Origin: Duganella sp. BuS-21
GTDB lineage: Bacteria > Pseudomonadota > Gammaproteobacteria > Burkholderiales > Burkholderiaceae_D
Length of the DNA stretch: 64,000 nucleotides
NCBI GenBank assembly: GCA_041874725.1
Contig: CP097466.1
Coordinates: forward strand, 2,108,001 to 2,172,000
Reading direction: 5' to 3'
In this document: positions 45,123-54,651 of the stretch, piece by piece
Layout: every line of letters begins with the position of its first letter
Position numbering within the stretch: the stretch's first letter is position 1
Position numbers and translations under genes: made by a program
Notes under the pieces: model-generated
Database searches by the model: none
What the model was told of the DNA's origin: nothing
What the model saw: only the letters and a program-made list of their open reading frames with translations

Positions 45123-45923
45123 ATGGAGCAGTTGGTCATCCTCAGCAATCGGGAGCAGGAGTACCTGCTGCACGCCATTGAAGCGGCGCTGCCGGTGCAG
45201 GACGCGCGCCAGTTTTTCCTGTGGAGCCAGGGACCGTTGCAGGCGCTGCTGCCGCACCAGGTGATGGTGTGCCTGCAGTTCGGTGCACAGGATGAACTGC
45301 AGCACGTGGAGTGCCTGCATAGCACCGTGCTGGACGCCGTGCTGCGCTCGCGCCTGACCCACCGCGACGATGGCCTGGCGCTGCGACTGGCGCGCTACTG
45401 CCGCCAGTCGCAGCGCCTGCCGGCCATGCTGGACGCCGCTCCCGGTGCCGACGCCCTGAAGGCCGGGCAGGGGCTGGCGCCGTTCCAGGGCGAGCTGCGC
45501 GAGCTGGGCCTGGAGAATGTGCTGATGCACGGCAGCGAACGCCTGCCGGGCGGGGCCACCTTCTTCGTGCTGTTCGGCCTGCCGCACCGGCCGCGCACGC
45601 GCCACGGCTACTTCCTGGCGCTGCTGTTGCCGTACCTGCACATGAGTCTGCAACGGGTGAATCGCCAGCAGGCGCAGGCGAGGGCCGGCACGCTGGCGCG
45701 GTCGGTCAGCGCGCGCGAGGCCGAAATCCTGCACTGGGTACGCGAAGGCAAGAGCAACGAAGAGATCGGCCAGATCCTCGGCATCAGCGGCCTGACGGTC
45801 AAAAACCACCTGCAGCGCCTGTACCGGCTGCTGGACGTCTCCAATCGGGCGCAGGCGATCGCGCGCGGCATGACACTGGACCTGTTCGACCGCCCACCGC
45901 AGCCGCTGGCACGTGCCGCCTAG
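45123..45923 (+). CDS. epsA: EpsA-type LuxR-family transcriptional regulator
   Basis: The 266-residue protein has an N-terminal regulatory domain of about 190 residues (VILSNREQEYLLHAIEAAL) and a C-terminal LuxR/GerE helix-turn-helix (SAREAEILHWVREGKSNEEI, then LTVKNHLQRLYRLLDV). This organisation matches the EpsA regulators found in XrtB-type EPS loci. It probably activates EPS genes; the signal it senses is unknown, and no autoinducer-binding signature is evident. ATG 45123 lies two bases after the response-regulator stop, so the two are coupled. An in-frame GTG at 45117 would add two residues. Confidence 0.88.
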   Translation: MEQLVILSNREQEYLLHAIEAALPVQDARQFFLWSQGPLQALLPHQVMVCLQFGAQDELQHVECLHSTVLDAVLRSRLTHRDDGLALRLARYCRQSQRLPAMLDAAPGADALKAGQGLAPFQGELRELGLENVLMHGSERLPGGATFFVLFGLPHRPRTRHGYFLALLLPYLHMSLQRVNRQQAQARAGTLARSVSAREAEILHWVREGKSNEEIGQILGISGLTVKNHLQRLYRLLDVSNRAQAIARGMTLDLFDRPPQPLARAA

Positions 45924-45967
45924 CCTGGTTTTGCTTGAAACTTGTGGTTGGGTAATGTCAATACTAT

Positions 45968-45989
45968 TGGTTGCGTTGGGGCGCAACCA
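45968..45989 (+). other. Hairpin between epsA and the secretion locus
   Basis: TGGTTGCG pairs perfectly with CGCAACCA around TTGGGG. A G-run, not a T-run, follows, so it may be a weak terminator or an upstream control element of the pseudopilin operon. Confidence 0.5.
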
Positions 45990-46087
45990 CTGGGGGGCAC
46001 GGATTGCAAGAAAAGATTGTCGTAGATACAAATGACGTGGTAGCCTCTGGCTTTGAATCTGCAGGTTGATCACGAGGAGTTGCAGGG

Positions 46088-46531
46088 ATGGAAGTGGCAA
46101 AGAATGGCGGCAAAACCGGCATGCGCAGGACGGCCGGGTTCACCTTGCTGGAACTGCTGGTGGTGATTGTGATCATCGGTCTGCTGGCCGCTTACGTCGG
46201 GCCGAAATACTTCGCCCAGCTGGGCAAATCGGAAGTCACCATCGCCAAGGCGCAGATCGAGTCGTTTGAAAAAGCGCTCGACACCTTCCGCCTCGACGTC
46301 GGCCGCTATCCCAACACCGAGGAAGGCCTGGGCGTGCTGGTCACCGCCGTGCCCAGCGTCGGCGCCAAATGGAACGGTCCCTACCTGAAGAAGGGCGTGC
46401 CGCCCGATCCGTGGGGCCATCCGTACAAATACAAGGGCCCTGAAGCGGGCGCCGAGTACATCATCACGTCGGAAGGCCGCGACGGCCAGCCCGGCGGCGC
46501 CGGCGAAGACGCCGACATCACTTCGCGCTAA
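46088..46531 (+). CDS. gspG: Major pseudopilin GspG-like
   Basis: The 147-residue protein has a 17-residue basic leader ending in Gly, then the pilin signature GFTLLELLVVIVIIGLLA with Glu at position 5. The body has PKYFAQLGKSEVTIAKAQI and the C-terminal region typical of GspG (DVGRYPNTEEGLGVLV, LKKGVPPDPWGHPYKYKGP). It should be cleaved by a prepilin peptidase, which is not encoded in the window, and form the periplasmic pseudopilus of a type II-like secretion system. It begins the secretion operon. Confidence 0.93.
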   Translation: MEVAKNGGKTGMRRTAGFTLLELLVVIVIIGLLAAYVGPKYFAQLGKSEVTIAKAQIESFEKALDTFRLDVGRYPNTEEGLGVLVTAVPSVGAKWNGPYLKKGVPPDPWGHPYKYKGPEAGAEYIITSEGRDGQPGGAGEDADITSR

Positions 46532-46551
46532 CCTTCACCGTCCCCTTCGCC

Positions 46552-47742
46552 ATGCAGTACGACGTGCGCACCTTGTCGGCCGAAATGGTCATCTCCCATC
46601 TGGTGATCGATGGCCGCGATGAGGCGGACGCGCGCCGCCAGGTCGAGGCGCGTGGGCTGTTCGTCAGTGCCATCGCGCCGGTGCGTGCCGGCCTGGGACG
46701 ACGCGGCGGCAAGCGCGGCGCGCTGTCGCTGGTGTTGTTCAGCCAGGAACTGCTGGCGCTGCTGACGGCCGGCCTGGGCATCGTCGAAGGACTGGAAGCA
46801 CTGCTGGAAAAAGAAAGCAGCCCGGCCACGCGCGGCGTGCTGGAGCGGCTGCTCAACGGCCTGCGCGAAGGCCAGCGTTTTTCCGCCGTGCTGGCCGACC
46901 AGCCGGACCTGTTCCCGCCGCTATACGTCGGCATCGTCAAGGCCGCCGAGGGCACCTCCGATCTGCCACGCTCGCTGGCGCGCTTCATCGACTACCAGCA
47001 GCGCATCGACCTGGTGCGCGCCAAGCTGGTGTCGGCGGCGATTTATCCCTGCATCCTGCTGCTGGTGGGCGGCGGCGTCAGCCTGTTTTTGATCGGCTAC
47101 GTGGTGCCGCGCTTTGCCGAGGTGTATCAGGGCGCCGGCCGCAACCTGCCCTGGCTGTCGCAGCAGATGCTGAACTGGGGCCAGTTCGCCAGCGCACACA
47201 CCACGCTGCTGTTGCTCGGCATCGCCACCGTACTGGGATCGCTGGTGCTGGGCGTGCGCCGCGTGCTGGCCAACGGCGGCATGGCGCGCCTGTTCGGCAA
47301 GCTGCCCGGCATCGGCGAACGGGTGCGCATCTACGAGCTGTCGCGCCTGTACCTGACGCTCGGCATGCTGAGCGAGGGCGGCATCACCATCGTGCACGCC
47401 ATCCAGACCGTGCAGGGCATGGTGTCGCCGTCCATGCGGACCAACCTGCAGAGCGCCCGCGCGGCGATCGAATCGGGCCTGCCGCTGTCGACCGCCTTCG
47501 AAGCGGCGCAACTGACCACGCCGATCTCGCTGCGCATGCTGCGCGTGGGCGAGCGCACCGGCGACATGGGGCCGATGCTGACCCAGTCGGCGGCGTTCTA
47601 CGACGGTGAAATCAGCCGCTGGATCGAACGTTTTACCCGCACTTTTGAACCGCTGTTGATGGCCGCCATCGGCCTGGTGGTCGGCGCCATCGTGGTGCTG
47701 TTGTATATGCCGATCTTTGATCTGGCCGGAGACATGTCATGA
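46552..47742 (+). CDS. gspF: Type II secretion inner-membrane platform protein GspF-like
   Basis: The 396-residue protein has two homologous GspF cytoplasmic helical domains (LVLFSQELLALLTAGLGIVE near residue 60 and ELSRLYLTLGMLSEGGITIV near residue 262) and three membrane helices, around residues 165-185, 210-235 and 365-390. It is the platform protein that works with the GspE motor. It is 20 bases after gspG, and its stop overlaps gspE by 4 bases. Confidence 0.93.
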   Translation: MQYDVRTLSAEMVISHLVIDGRDEADARRQVEARGLFVSAIAPVRAGLGRRGGKRGALSLVLFSQELLALLTAGLGIVEGLEALLEKESSPATRGVLERLLNGLREGQRFSAVLADQPDLFPPLYVGIVKAAEGTSDLPRSLARFIDYQQRIDLVRAKLVSAAIYPCILLLVGGGVSLFLIGYVVPRFAEVYQGAGRNLPWLSQQMLNWGQFASAHTTLLLLGIATVLGSLVLGVRRVLANGGMARLFGKLPGIGERVRIYELSRLYLTLGMLSEGGITIVHAIQTVQGMVSPSMRTNLQSARAAIESGLPLSTAFEAAQLTTPISLRMLRVGERTGDMGPMLTQSAAFYDGEISRWIERFTRTFEPLLMAAIGLVVGAIVVLLYMPIFDLAGDMS

Positions 47743-49418
47743 CCGCGATCGACGCGACCCTGCTGGCGCGCGCCCGTCATTTGCGCCAGCAATCGAAACG
47801 CACTCTGGTCGAGGAACTGGAAGCGCTGACCGGCACCGAAGCGCGCCTGCTGGTGCGTTCGCTGGCGCAGCCCTTTGAGATGACCGTGCTGGAAACGGTC
47901 GACATGCTGGCCTACCAGCCGGCCTGGGATCTGCTGCCGCTGTCGCAGGCCATGGCGCGCCATTGCGTACTGCTGCGCGGGGTGGACGGCACGGTGGTCG
48001 GCGTGATCGCCGATCCCTTCGACCTGGACTTGCGCACCTGGCTCGGCACGCAGGCGCGCGCCACCGCCGCCGCGCCGCTGGCGACGCGGCTGGCGCTGCA
48101 GGCCGACATCCAGGCCTACCTGTCCAAGCAGGAGGAATCCGCACGCGCCACCGACTCGCTGCTGCCCGGCGCCAGCGAAGGGCGGCGCGACGGCAAGACG
48201 GCGGCGGTGCTGTCGTTCGCCTCGGTGTCCGAAGGCGCGAGCCAGGCCGTGCGCCTGGTGAATTCGACCCTGTACGACGCGCTCAAGGCCGGCGCCTCCG
48301 ACATACATCTGGAAAGCACGGCCGGCGGCCTGGCGGTCAAGTACCGCGTGGACGGCGTGCTCGATCACGCCACCTCGGTCAACGGCGTGGACGTGGCCGA
48401 GCAAATCATCTCGCGCCTGAAGGTGCTGGCGGAACTGGACATCGCCGAACGCCGCGTGCCGCAGGATGGCAGCTTCCGCGTGGAAGCCAATGCGCGCGAG
48501 ATCGACTTGCGCGTCTCCATCATGCCGAGCATCCACGGCGAAGACGCGGTGATCCGTATCCTCGACAAGCGCGCCATGATCGAAGCCTACGGCTCGCTGA
48601 CGCTGGAAGCGCTGGGCTTCGATGCGCCGTCGCTGTCGACGCTGCGCACCTTGGCGCAGGAAGCCTACGGCATGCTGCTGGTGACCGGCCCCACCGGCTC
48701 CGGCAAGACCACCACGCTGTACGCGGCGCTGACCGAGATCCACAACGGCCGCGAGAAGATCATCACGATTGAAGATCCGGTGGAGTACCAGCTGCCGGGC
48801 ATCCTGCAGATTCCGGTCAACGAGAAGAAGGGCCTGACGTTTGCGAAAGGCCTGCGCTCCATCCTGCGCCACGACCCGGACAAGATCATGGTGGGCGAGA
48901 TCCGAGACCGCGAGACGGCGGAAATCGCCGTGCAGTCGGCGCTGACCGGCCACCTGGTGCTGACCACCGTGCACGCGAATAATGTGTTCGATGTGTTCGG
49001 CCGCTTCACCCACATGGGCATCGATCCGTATGCGTTCGTGTCGGCGCTGAACGGCATCTGGGCGCAACGCCTGATCCGCACCAACTGCCCGCACTGCGCC
49101 ACCGAGTACACGCCGGACGACCATGAACTGGCCAGCGTCGGCATGACCCGCGCTGAGGCTTACGACTACCGCTTCATGCAGGGCAAGGGCTGCGGCGATT
49201 GCCGTGGCACCGGTTACAAGGGTCGCCGTTCGATCGCCGAGATCCTGACCCTGAACGACGAGATCCGTGAGCTGATTGTCGACAAGCGGCCGATCCGCCA
49301 GATCAAGCAGGCGGCCTATGAGAACGGCACGCGCAGCCTGCGTCAGGCGGCGCTGGAACTGGTCAAGCGCGGCGGCACCACGCTGACCGAGATTAAACGG
49401 GTGACCTTGCATGCGTAG
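47739..49418 (+). CDS. gspE: Type II secretion ATPase GspE-like
   Basis: The 559-residue protein has an N-terminal GspE/PilB domain, then the motor domain with Walker A GPTGSGKTT near residue 315, an Asp box (EDPVEY), Walker B-like MVGEIRDRETAEIA and a His box TTVHANN. A tetracysteine zinc module is present in NCPHCATEY and GCGDCRGTGY, as in true GspE/PilB and not in PilT. It powers pseudopilus assembly. It overlaps the flanking genes by 4 and 8 bases, so the machine is translated as a unit. Confidence 0.95.
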   Translation: MTAIDATLLARARHLRQQSKRTLVEELEALTGTEARLLVRSLAQPFEMTVLETVDMLAYQPAWDLLPLSQAMARHCVLLRGVDGTVVGVIADPFDLDLRTWLGTQARATAAAPLATRLALQADIQAYLSKQEESARATDSLLPGASEGRRDGKTAAVLSFASVSEGASQAVRLVNSTLYDALKAGASDIHLESTAGGLAVKYRVDGVLDHATSVNGVDVAEQIISRLKVLAELDIAERRVPQDGSFRVEANAREIDLRVSIMPSIHGEDAVIRILDKRAMIEAYGSLTLEALGFDAPSLSTLRTLAQEAYGMLLVTGPTGSGKTTTLYAALTEIHNGREKIITIEDPVEYQLPGILQIPVNEKKGLTFAKGLRSILRHDPDKIMVGEIRDRETAEIAVQSALTGHLVLTTVHANNVFDVFGRFTHMGIDPYAFVSALNGIWAQRLIRTNCPHCATEYTPDDHELASVGMTRAEAYDYRFMQGKGCGDCRGTGYKGRRSIAEILTLNDEIRELIVDKRPIRQIKQAAYENGTRSLRQAALELVKRGGTTLTEIKRVTLHA

Positions 49419-50199
49419 AGCAATCGGACAATTCTTGCGCATCGATGTCTCGCCCCATGCGGTGAGCGTGCAGCGCGCGAGCAACTGGAACCGCTGGAGC
49501 CGATCGGGAAGTCCGGTGGTGCTGGCGTCGCAGGCCATCGCGCCGTCCGCCGAGCATCCGGTCGACGCCATCGCCAACGCCTTGCGCGCGCTATTGGGTG
49601 AACTGGACGTGAGCGGCTGGCCGGCGAGCTTCGCGCTGGCCGACGAATTGACGCGCACCTGGCGCGTCACGCCGCCCGCCGGCGCCGCCCGCATGGCCGA
49701 CCTGGAAGCGGCGGCCGCGTTGCGCTTCCAGTCACTGTTCGGCGAAGCGCCGACCGCCTGGCAGCTTTCGGCCGACTGGGATGCGGTGCAGCCGTTCTTT
49801 GCCGCCGCCATGCCGCGCGCCCTGTTGGCCGCACTGCAGCTGGTGGCGCAGGATGGCAAGCTAAGCATCGTCGCCATCGAGCCGCGCTTCATCGGCGCGT
49901 GGAACCGCAGCCGCCGCAGCGTCAAGCCCGGCGCCTGGTTCGGCCATGTGCACGACAATTTGCTGACCCTGGGCGCCGCCGAGGCGGACGGCAAAAGCCT
50001 GCGCGCCATCCGTCCGCTGCCGCTGCCGCGCGATGCGGACCATCAGTGGCTGACGCAAACGCTGCAACGCGAGGCGCTGCTGCTGGATATGGAAGCCCCT
50101 ATGCTGCTGCAGGTGGATGGCGACGCGCCCGCCGCATGGCGCGCGCCGCCGGCCAACGCCGCGCAGATTCCGTGCAGCGTGCTGGCGGGGAGTGCGTGA
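49411..50199 (+). CDS. PilM/GspL-like actin-fold component
   Basis: The 262-residue protein is placed exactly where a PilM- or GspL-type component is expected, between the motor ATPase and a PilN-like protein. It starts QFLRIDVSPHAVSVQR, which looks like the PilM actin-fold entry strand. It is strongly diverged: it has no clear membrane helix and is shorter than PilM (about 350). Identification rests on position and a weak N-terminal pattern. The start overlaps gspE by 8 bases, and its stop overlaps the next start by one base. Confidence 0.6.
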   Translation: MRRAIGQFLRIDVSPHAVSVQRASNWNRWSRSGSPVVLASQAIAPSAEHPVDAIANALRALLGELDVSGWPASFALADELTRTWRVTPPAGAARMADLEAAAALRFQSLFGEAPTAWQLSADWDAVQPFFAAAMPRALLAALQLVAQDGKLSIVAIEPRFIGAWNRSRRSVKPGAWFGHVHDNLLTLGAAEADGKSLRAIRPLPLPRDADHQWLTQTLQREALLLDMEAPMLLQVDGDAPAAWRAPPANAAQIPCSVLAGSA

Positions 50200-50744
50200 T
50201 GAGGGCGATACACATCGATTTCGCGCCGCGCAGCCTGCGCCGCACTTTGTTCCACATCCATCCGGGCGTGCTGGCGCTGGCCGGCGCCGGCTTGCTGCTG
50301 TGCGTCGGCGCGGCCTTCGGTGGCTGGAAGCTGGTCGAGCAAAAGCGCGAACGCCAGCAGCAGCTGCAGCACTTGCAGCAGCGCGTGGCCGCGCTGACGG
50401 TGCGGCCGGCGGAAGTGGCGCGGATCGCCATTCCCGAGGCGCAGGCGGCTTTCGTCAACGGCGCCGTCATGCAACTGAACCTGCCGTGGCGCGAGCTGCA
50501 GGACGCCGTGCTGGCCGCCACGCCGCGCGGCGTGGCGCTGATCGCGCTGGAGCCTGACCCGCGCAAGCGCAGCCTGAAGATCACCGCCGAAACCAGGACC
50601 AGCGACGAGATGGTGGACTATGTGGCGGCGCTGAAGGAACAGGAAAGCTTCAGCGGCGTGATCCTGACCCGCCACGAAATCAACGACGCCGATCCGAACC
50701 GGCCCTTGCGATTCCAGCTGGAGGCGACATGGCAGGCGCGATGA
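50199..50744 (+). CDS. PilN-like assembly protein
   Basis: The 181-residue protein has a short basic cytoplasmic N-terminus with IDFAPRSLRRTLF, one membrane helix (PGVLALAGAGLLLCVGAAFG, residues about 24-43), a coiled coil (EQKRERQQQLQHLQQRV) and a ferredoxin-like periplasmic domain. This matches PilN, and the start motif resembles the N-terminal segment by which PilN binds PilM. It sits in the order expected for M-N-O. The ATG overlaps the stop of the PilM-like gene by one base. Confidence 0.75.
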   Translation: MRAIHIDFAPRSLRRTLFHIHPGVLALAGAGLLLCVGAAFGGWKLVEQKRERQQQLQHLQQRVAALTVRPAEVARIAIPEAQAAFVNGAVMQLNLPWRELQDAVLAATPRGVALIALEPDPRKRSLKITAETRTSDEMVDYVAALKEQESFSGVILTRHEINDADPNRPLRFQLEATWQAR

Positions 50745-51301
50745 GTCATATGAACAACGTCAACCTGTCCGCGCTGCTGCTGCGTGCGCGCCTGGCCGTG
50801 CTGCGCCTCGGCGTGCCGGCCTGCATGGCGATCGTGCTGTGTGCGGCCGGTGTGGCCGCGTGGGCCTGGTTGCTGCCGCAACGCGCCGCCCAGGCGGAGC
50901 TGATGGCGCAGCCTTTGCCGGCGCCGTCCACGCTGGTGGCGCCGCCGCCACCGCCGTCGGCCAATCAGAATCTGGCGGCCTTTTATGACACGCTCGGCGA
51001 AAAGCGCTACGCCGAGCAGCAGGTCAAGGTGCTGTTCGACCTGGCCGCCAAATCCAGCCTGGTGCTGAACCAGGGCGAGTACAAGGCCAATTACGACAAG
51101 GCCAGCCGCGTCAGCACTTACCAGATCATCCTGCCGGTGAAGGGATCGTACCAGTCGATCTGGCAGTTCGCCATGCAGGGCTTGCGCGAAATGCCTTATG
51201 CCTCGCTGGACGAAGTGGGCTTCCGCCGCGACACCATCGCCGAACCCACGGTGGAGGCACGCCTGCGTTTTACCCTGTACCTGAAGGACGCCGAGCCATG
51301 A
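50729..51301 (+). CDS. PilO-like assembly protein
   Basis: The 190-residue protein has one N-terminal membrane helix (residues about 28-48), a short Pro-rich stretch and a periplasmic domain with YQIILPVKGSYQSIWQFAMQ, which resembles the PilO/GspM ferredoxin-like fold. It overlaps the PilN-like gene by 16 bases and the next gene by 4. GGAGG is 5 bases before the chosen ATG; an in-frame ATG at 50741 is an alternative. It should form an inner-membrane alignment complex with the PilN-like protein. Confidence 0.72.
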   Translation: MAGAMSHMNNVNLSALLLRARLAVLRLGVPACMAIVLCAAGVAAWAWLLPQRAAQAELMAQPLPAPSTLVAPPPPPSANQNLAAFYDTLGEKRYAEQQVKVLFDLAAKSSLVLNQGEYKANYDKASRVSTYQIILPVKGSYQSIWQFAMQGLREMPYASLDEVGFRRDTIAEPTVEARLRFTLYLKDAEP

Positions 51302-51822
51302 AGCCCTATCAGATGGCGATGGCGCTGGCGCTGGCCGGCGCGGCGGGGTTGATGCTGTTCGGCGATAACTCGCCATCGAGCGACATCGCCGAACCGGTCG
51401 CGCGCAAGGCCACGGCGCCAGCCAAGGTTGAAAAGGAAACCAGCCAAGCCGACGTCGCCATCCTGCCGCTGATTCCGCGCGCGCAGCTGGTGGGCGAATC
51501 CGGCGAGGCCTCCTTTGCCTCGGGCGAGGGCGTGTTCCTGGGCCAGAACTGGAATCCGCCGCCACCGCCGCCGCCGCCGGTATCGAACGCGCCGCCACCA
51601 CCGCCGATGGCGCCGCCCATGCCGTTCATCTATATCGGCAAGGCGCTGGCCGACGGCGCCTGGGAAGTGTTCCTGGCGCGCGGCGACAAGACTTATTCGG
51701 TGCGCGCCCAGAGCGTCATCGACGGAACCTACCGGGTGGAGAAGATCGCACCGCCGCAGATGTCCCTGACGTATTTGCCTTTGAATCAGCAACAACAGAT
51801 GAATATTGGAGCTCTTGAGTGA
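51298..51822 (+). CDS. PilP/GspC-like bridging protein with polyproline segment
   Basis: The 174-residue protein starts with an uncleaved-looking hydrophobic helix (residues about 5-20). A linker with two proline runs (eight and five prolines, residues about 84-105) is followed by a small beta domain (PFIYIGKALADGAWEVFL, DGTYRVEKI). The layout fits a PilP- or GspC-homology-region protein that joins the inner-membrane complex to the secretin. It overlaps gspD by one base. The assignment is by position and architecture, not by firm motifs. Confidence 0.6.
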   Translation: MKPYQMAMALALAGAAGLMLFGDNSPSSDIAEPVARKATAPAKVEKETSQADVAILPLIPRAQLVGESGEASFASGEGVFLGQNWNPPPPPPPPVSNAPPPPPMAPPMPFIYIGKALADGAWEVFLARGDKTYSVRAQSVIDGTYRVEKIAPPQMSLTYLPLNQQQQMNIGALE

Positions 51823-53792
51823 TGGCTAGCCCTTTGAAGAAAATCGGCGTGTGCGCCGTGCTGGCGATCTTGCTGAGCGGCTGCGCCGCGCAAATGGCCT
51901 ACCGTGACGGCAATGAGCTGATCGCGAACAATCAGGTCGAAGCGGGCCTGGCCAAGTACCAGGAAGCGGTGCAGGCCGACCCGTACAACGCCAAATACCG
52001 CAGCGCCTATCTGGCGGCGCGCGACCGCGCCACGCAACGCCTGCTGGACACGGCGGAACGCGACCATGCCGAGGGCCGCAGCGCGCAGGCGGAGCAGGGC
52101 TATGGCCGCGTGCTGGGCCTGGACCCGAAGAACGAGCGCGCCAACGCCGGCCTGCGCGCGCTGGACCGCGACATCCGCCAGGCCAAGCTGATGGAAGCGG
52201 CGACGCAGCATGTCAATAAAAACGAGTACGAACTGGCGAAGCAGAAGCTCAACGCCATCCTGAGCGAATCGCCCACCAACGACAAGGTGCGTGCGATGCT
52301 GCGTGAAGTGGTGGAGAAGAGCGCGCCGTCGGCGGTGGAGTCGGGCTTGTCTAAGTCCTACAAGCAGCCGATCACCATCGAGTTCCGCGACGCTCCGCTG
52401 AAGCAGGTGTTCGAAGTGATCTCGCGCCGCTCCGGCCTGAATTTCGTGTTCGACAAGGACGTGAAGACCGACCAGAAAACCACGGTCCTGCTGAAGAACA
52501 GCACCGTCGAATCGGCCATCTACTTCCTGCTGCTGACCAATCAGCTGGAACAGCAGGTCATGGACGCCAACACCATCCTGATTTACCCGAACGTGGCGGC
52601 CAAGCTGAAGGAATACCAGGAGATGACGGTCAAGACCTTCTTCCTGGCCAACGCCGAGGCCAAGCTGGTGGCCAACACGCTCAAGACCATCCTCAAGTCG
52701 CGCGACGTGGTGGTGGATGAAAAGCTCAACCTGATCATCGTGCGCGACACGCCGGAGGCGATCCGCCTGGCCGACCGCCTGATCACGCTGCAGGACGCGC
52801 CGGAAGCGGAAGTGATGTTGGAAGTGGAGATCCTGGAAGTGAAGCGTTCGCGCCTGATGGACCTGGGCGTGGTGTGGCCGACCTCCGTGGGCTTCGCGCC
52901 GCTGTCCACCTCGGGCGGCACCGGCATTACGATCCGCGACCTGAATAACCTGAACCAGCGCACCATCGGCGTCACCGGCGTGCAGTTGTCGGTCAATGCC
53001 AACAAAAACGATGCGGACTCCAATCTGTTGGCCAATCCGCGCATCCGCGTGCGTAACAAGGAGAAGGCCAAGATTGTCATCGGTGACAAGCTGCCGGTGA
53101 TCACCTCCACCGTGTCGTCCGGCGTGGGCGGCTTCGCCAGCGACTCCGTCACCTACGTGGACGTGGGCCTGACCCTGAATGCCGAGCCGACCATTTACCT
53201 GAACAACGAGGTGGCGATCCGCATGCAGCTGGAGGTCAGCAATCTGGTCAACACCATCACCACCAAGAACGGCACCACGGCTTACCAGCTGGGCACGCGC
53301 CAGGCTTCGACCATGCTGCAGTTGAAGGACGGCGAGAACCAGGTGCTGGCCGGCTTGATCAACAACGAAGAGCGCAACTCGTCCAACAAGGTGCCGGGCT
53401 TCAGCGAACTGCCGATCATCAGCCGCCTGTTCGGCAGCCAGCGCGACGACAACCAGAAGACCGAGATCGTGTTGTCGATTACGCCGCACCTGATCCGCAA
53501 CGTGCAACGTCCTGAGGCGTCGGCCTCGGAGTTCTCGGCCGGGACGGAGGCCAGCTTCCGCCGCCGTCCCGACCTGACGCCGCGCGCCACCGTGCCGCTG
53601 CCGGGCGCCGTGGCGCCGGCGCCGATCGCACCTGCCACACCTGCCACACCTGCCACACCTGCTGCATCGTCGCCGGTGCAGGCGACCCCGCTGTCGCAAT
53701 CGCAGCCGGCGCCGCTGCCGCCGTCGCAGGGCGCGCAGCCGCAGGCGGTGCAGCCGCCGGCCGCCGAACCGTCGCCGCCGGTGCAGCAATAA
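51822..53792 (+). CDS. gspD: Secretin GspD-like lipoprotein
   Basis: The 656-residue protein has a lipobox LLSGC at residues 17-21. A TPR-like helical region (about 25-160) is followed by secretin N domains ([38 protein letters not shown]) and the secretin domain from about residue 325 ([54 protein letters not shown]). The N-terminal TPRs are unlike classical GspD and resemble PilQ/MshL-type relatives. The tail is a Pro/Ala/Gln-rich low-complexity extension with [10 protein letters not shown] encoded by a 9-base repeat. It should form the outer-membrane channel of the secretion system. Confidence 0.93.
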   Translation: MASPLKKIGVCAVLAILLSGCAAQMAYRDGNELIANNQVEAGLAKYQEAVQADPYNAKYRSAYLAARDRATQRLLDTAERDHAEGRSAQAEQGYGRVLGLDPKNERANAGLRALDRDIRQAKLMEAATQHVNKNEYELAKQKLNAILSESPTNDKVRAMLREVVEKSAPSAVESGLSKSYKQPITIEFRDAPLKQVFEVISRRSGLNFVFDKDVKTDQKTTVLLKNSTVESAIYFLLLTNQLEQQVMDANTILIYPNVAAKLKEYQEMTVKTFFLANAEAKLVANTLKTILKSRDVVVDEKLNLIIVRDTPEAIRLADRLITLQDAPEAEVMLEVEILEVKRSRLMDLGVVWPTSVGFAPLSTSGGTGITIRDLNNLNQRTIGVTGVQLSVNANKNDADSNLLANPRIRVRNKEKAKIVIGDKLPVITSTVSSGVGGFASDSVTYVDVGLTLNAEPTIYLNNEVAIRMQLEVSNLVNTITTKNGTTAYQLGTRQASTMLQLKDGENQVLAGLINNEERNSSNKVPGFSELPIISRLFGSQRDDNQKTEIVLSITPHLIRNVQRPEASASEFSAGTEASFRRRPDLTPRATVPLPGAVAPAPIAPATPATPATPAASSPVQATPLSQSQPAPLPPSQGAQPQAVQPPAAEPSPPVQQ

Positions 53793-53799
53793 ACCGGGT

Positions 53800-54276
53800 A
53801 TGACGATGCGCACGCGTGGCTTCACCTTGATCGAGCTGCTGGTCACGCTGACCATCCTCGGCCTGCTCAGCGCCATGGTGATCCCGACCGCGCAAGTGGT
53901 GGTGCAGCGCCGTCAGGAGCAGGACTTGCGCGAGTCGCTGCGCGAGATCCGTCACGCGCTGGACGCCTACAAGCAGGCCTACGACCAGGGTCGCATCACC
54001 AAGTCGTTGGCGGCCACCGGCTATCCGAAAACGCTGGAGTTGCTGGTGGAGGGCGTGCCGGACCTGCAAAATCCCAAGCACACCAAGATATTCTTCCTGC
54101 GCCGCATTCCGCGCGATCCGTTCAACGGCGACGCCACGCTGAGCGACGGCCAGACCTGGGGCAAACGCAGCTACGCCAGCGAGGCCGACCAGCCGAAGGA
54201 GGGCGAGGACGTCTATGATGTCTACAGCCTGAGCGAAAAGGCCGGGCTCAACGGCGTTCCCTACAGGAAGTGGTGA
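53800..54276 (+). CDS. Type II secretion pseudopilin
   Basis: The 158-residue protein has a short basic leader and the prepilin site [20 protein letters not shown] with Glu5. A helical spine with [18 protein letters not shown] is followed by a small C-terminal domain containing [13 protein letters not shown], which resembles GspG-type C-termini. It starts 7 bases after gspD. An in-frame ATG two codons later is equally possible. It probably contributes to the pseudopilus as a major or minor subunit. Confidence 0.88.
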   Translation: MTMRTRGFTLIELLVTLTILGLLSAMVIPTAQVVVQRRQEQDLRESLREIRHALDAYKQAYDQGRITKSLAATGYPKTLELLVEGVPDLQNPKHTKIFFLRRIPRDPFNGDATLSDGQTWGKRSYASEADQPKEGEDVYDVYSLSEKAGLNGVPYRKW

Positions 54277-54278
54277 TT

Positions 54279-54650
54279 ATGAAGCGCAAAGGATTCACGC
54301 TGATCGAACTGCTGGTGGTGCTCGGCATCGTCGCCCTGATGCTGACGCTGGCCGTGCCGCGCTATTTCCCCAGCATCGACAAGTCCAAGGAAGTGGTGCT
54401 GGCCGACAACCTGCGCAAGGTGCGCCAGGTGCTGGATCAATATTATGGCGATACCGGCCGCTATCCGGATACGCTGGAGCAGTTGGTGGAAAAACACTAT
54501 CTGCGCGCGCTGCCCTACGACCCCATCGCCGAGAGCGATGTCGCCTGGATCCTGGTGCCGCCGGAAGACAGCACCAAGGGCAGTGTGTACAACCTGCGCA
54601 GCGGCGCCGCCGGCAACGATCGCAGCGGCAAACCTTACGCCGACTGGTGA
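54279..54650 (+). CDS. Type II secretion pseudopilin, GspG-like
   Basis: The 123-residue protein has leader MKRK and the prepilin motif [18 protein letters not shown] with Glu5. PRYFPSIDKSKEVVLADNLR follows, then a GspG-like end (GRYPDTLEQLVEKHYL, LPYDPIAESDVAW). The ATG at 54279 is supported by AGGAAG 8 bases upstream; reading from upstream GTG codons would only lengthen the leader. It follows the previous pseudopilin gene by 2 bases. Confidence 0.88.
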   Translation: MKRKGFTLIELLVVLGIVALMLTLAVPRYFPSIDKSKEVVLADNLRKVRQVLDQYYGDTGRYPDTLEQLVEKHYLRALPYDPIAESDVAWILVPPEDSTKGSVYNLRSGAAGNDRSGKPYADW

Positions 54651-54651
54651 T

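Noticed and set aside
45988..46012. A sigma-54-like promoter (GGGGGGCACGG-TTGCA)
   Set aside because: The GG-to-GC distance fits only if the CAC element is moved by two bases; the best-matching register is two bases short.
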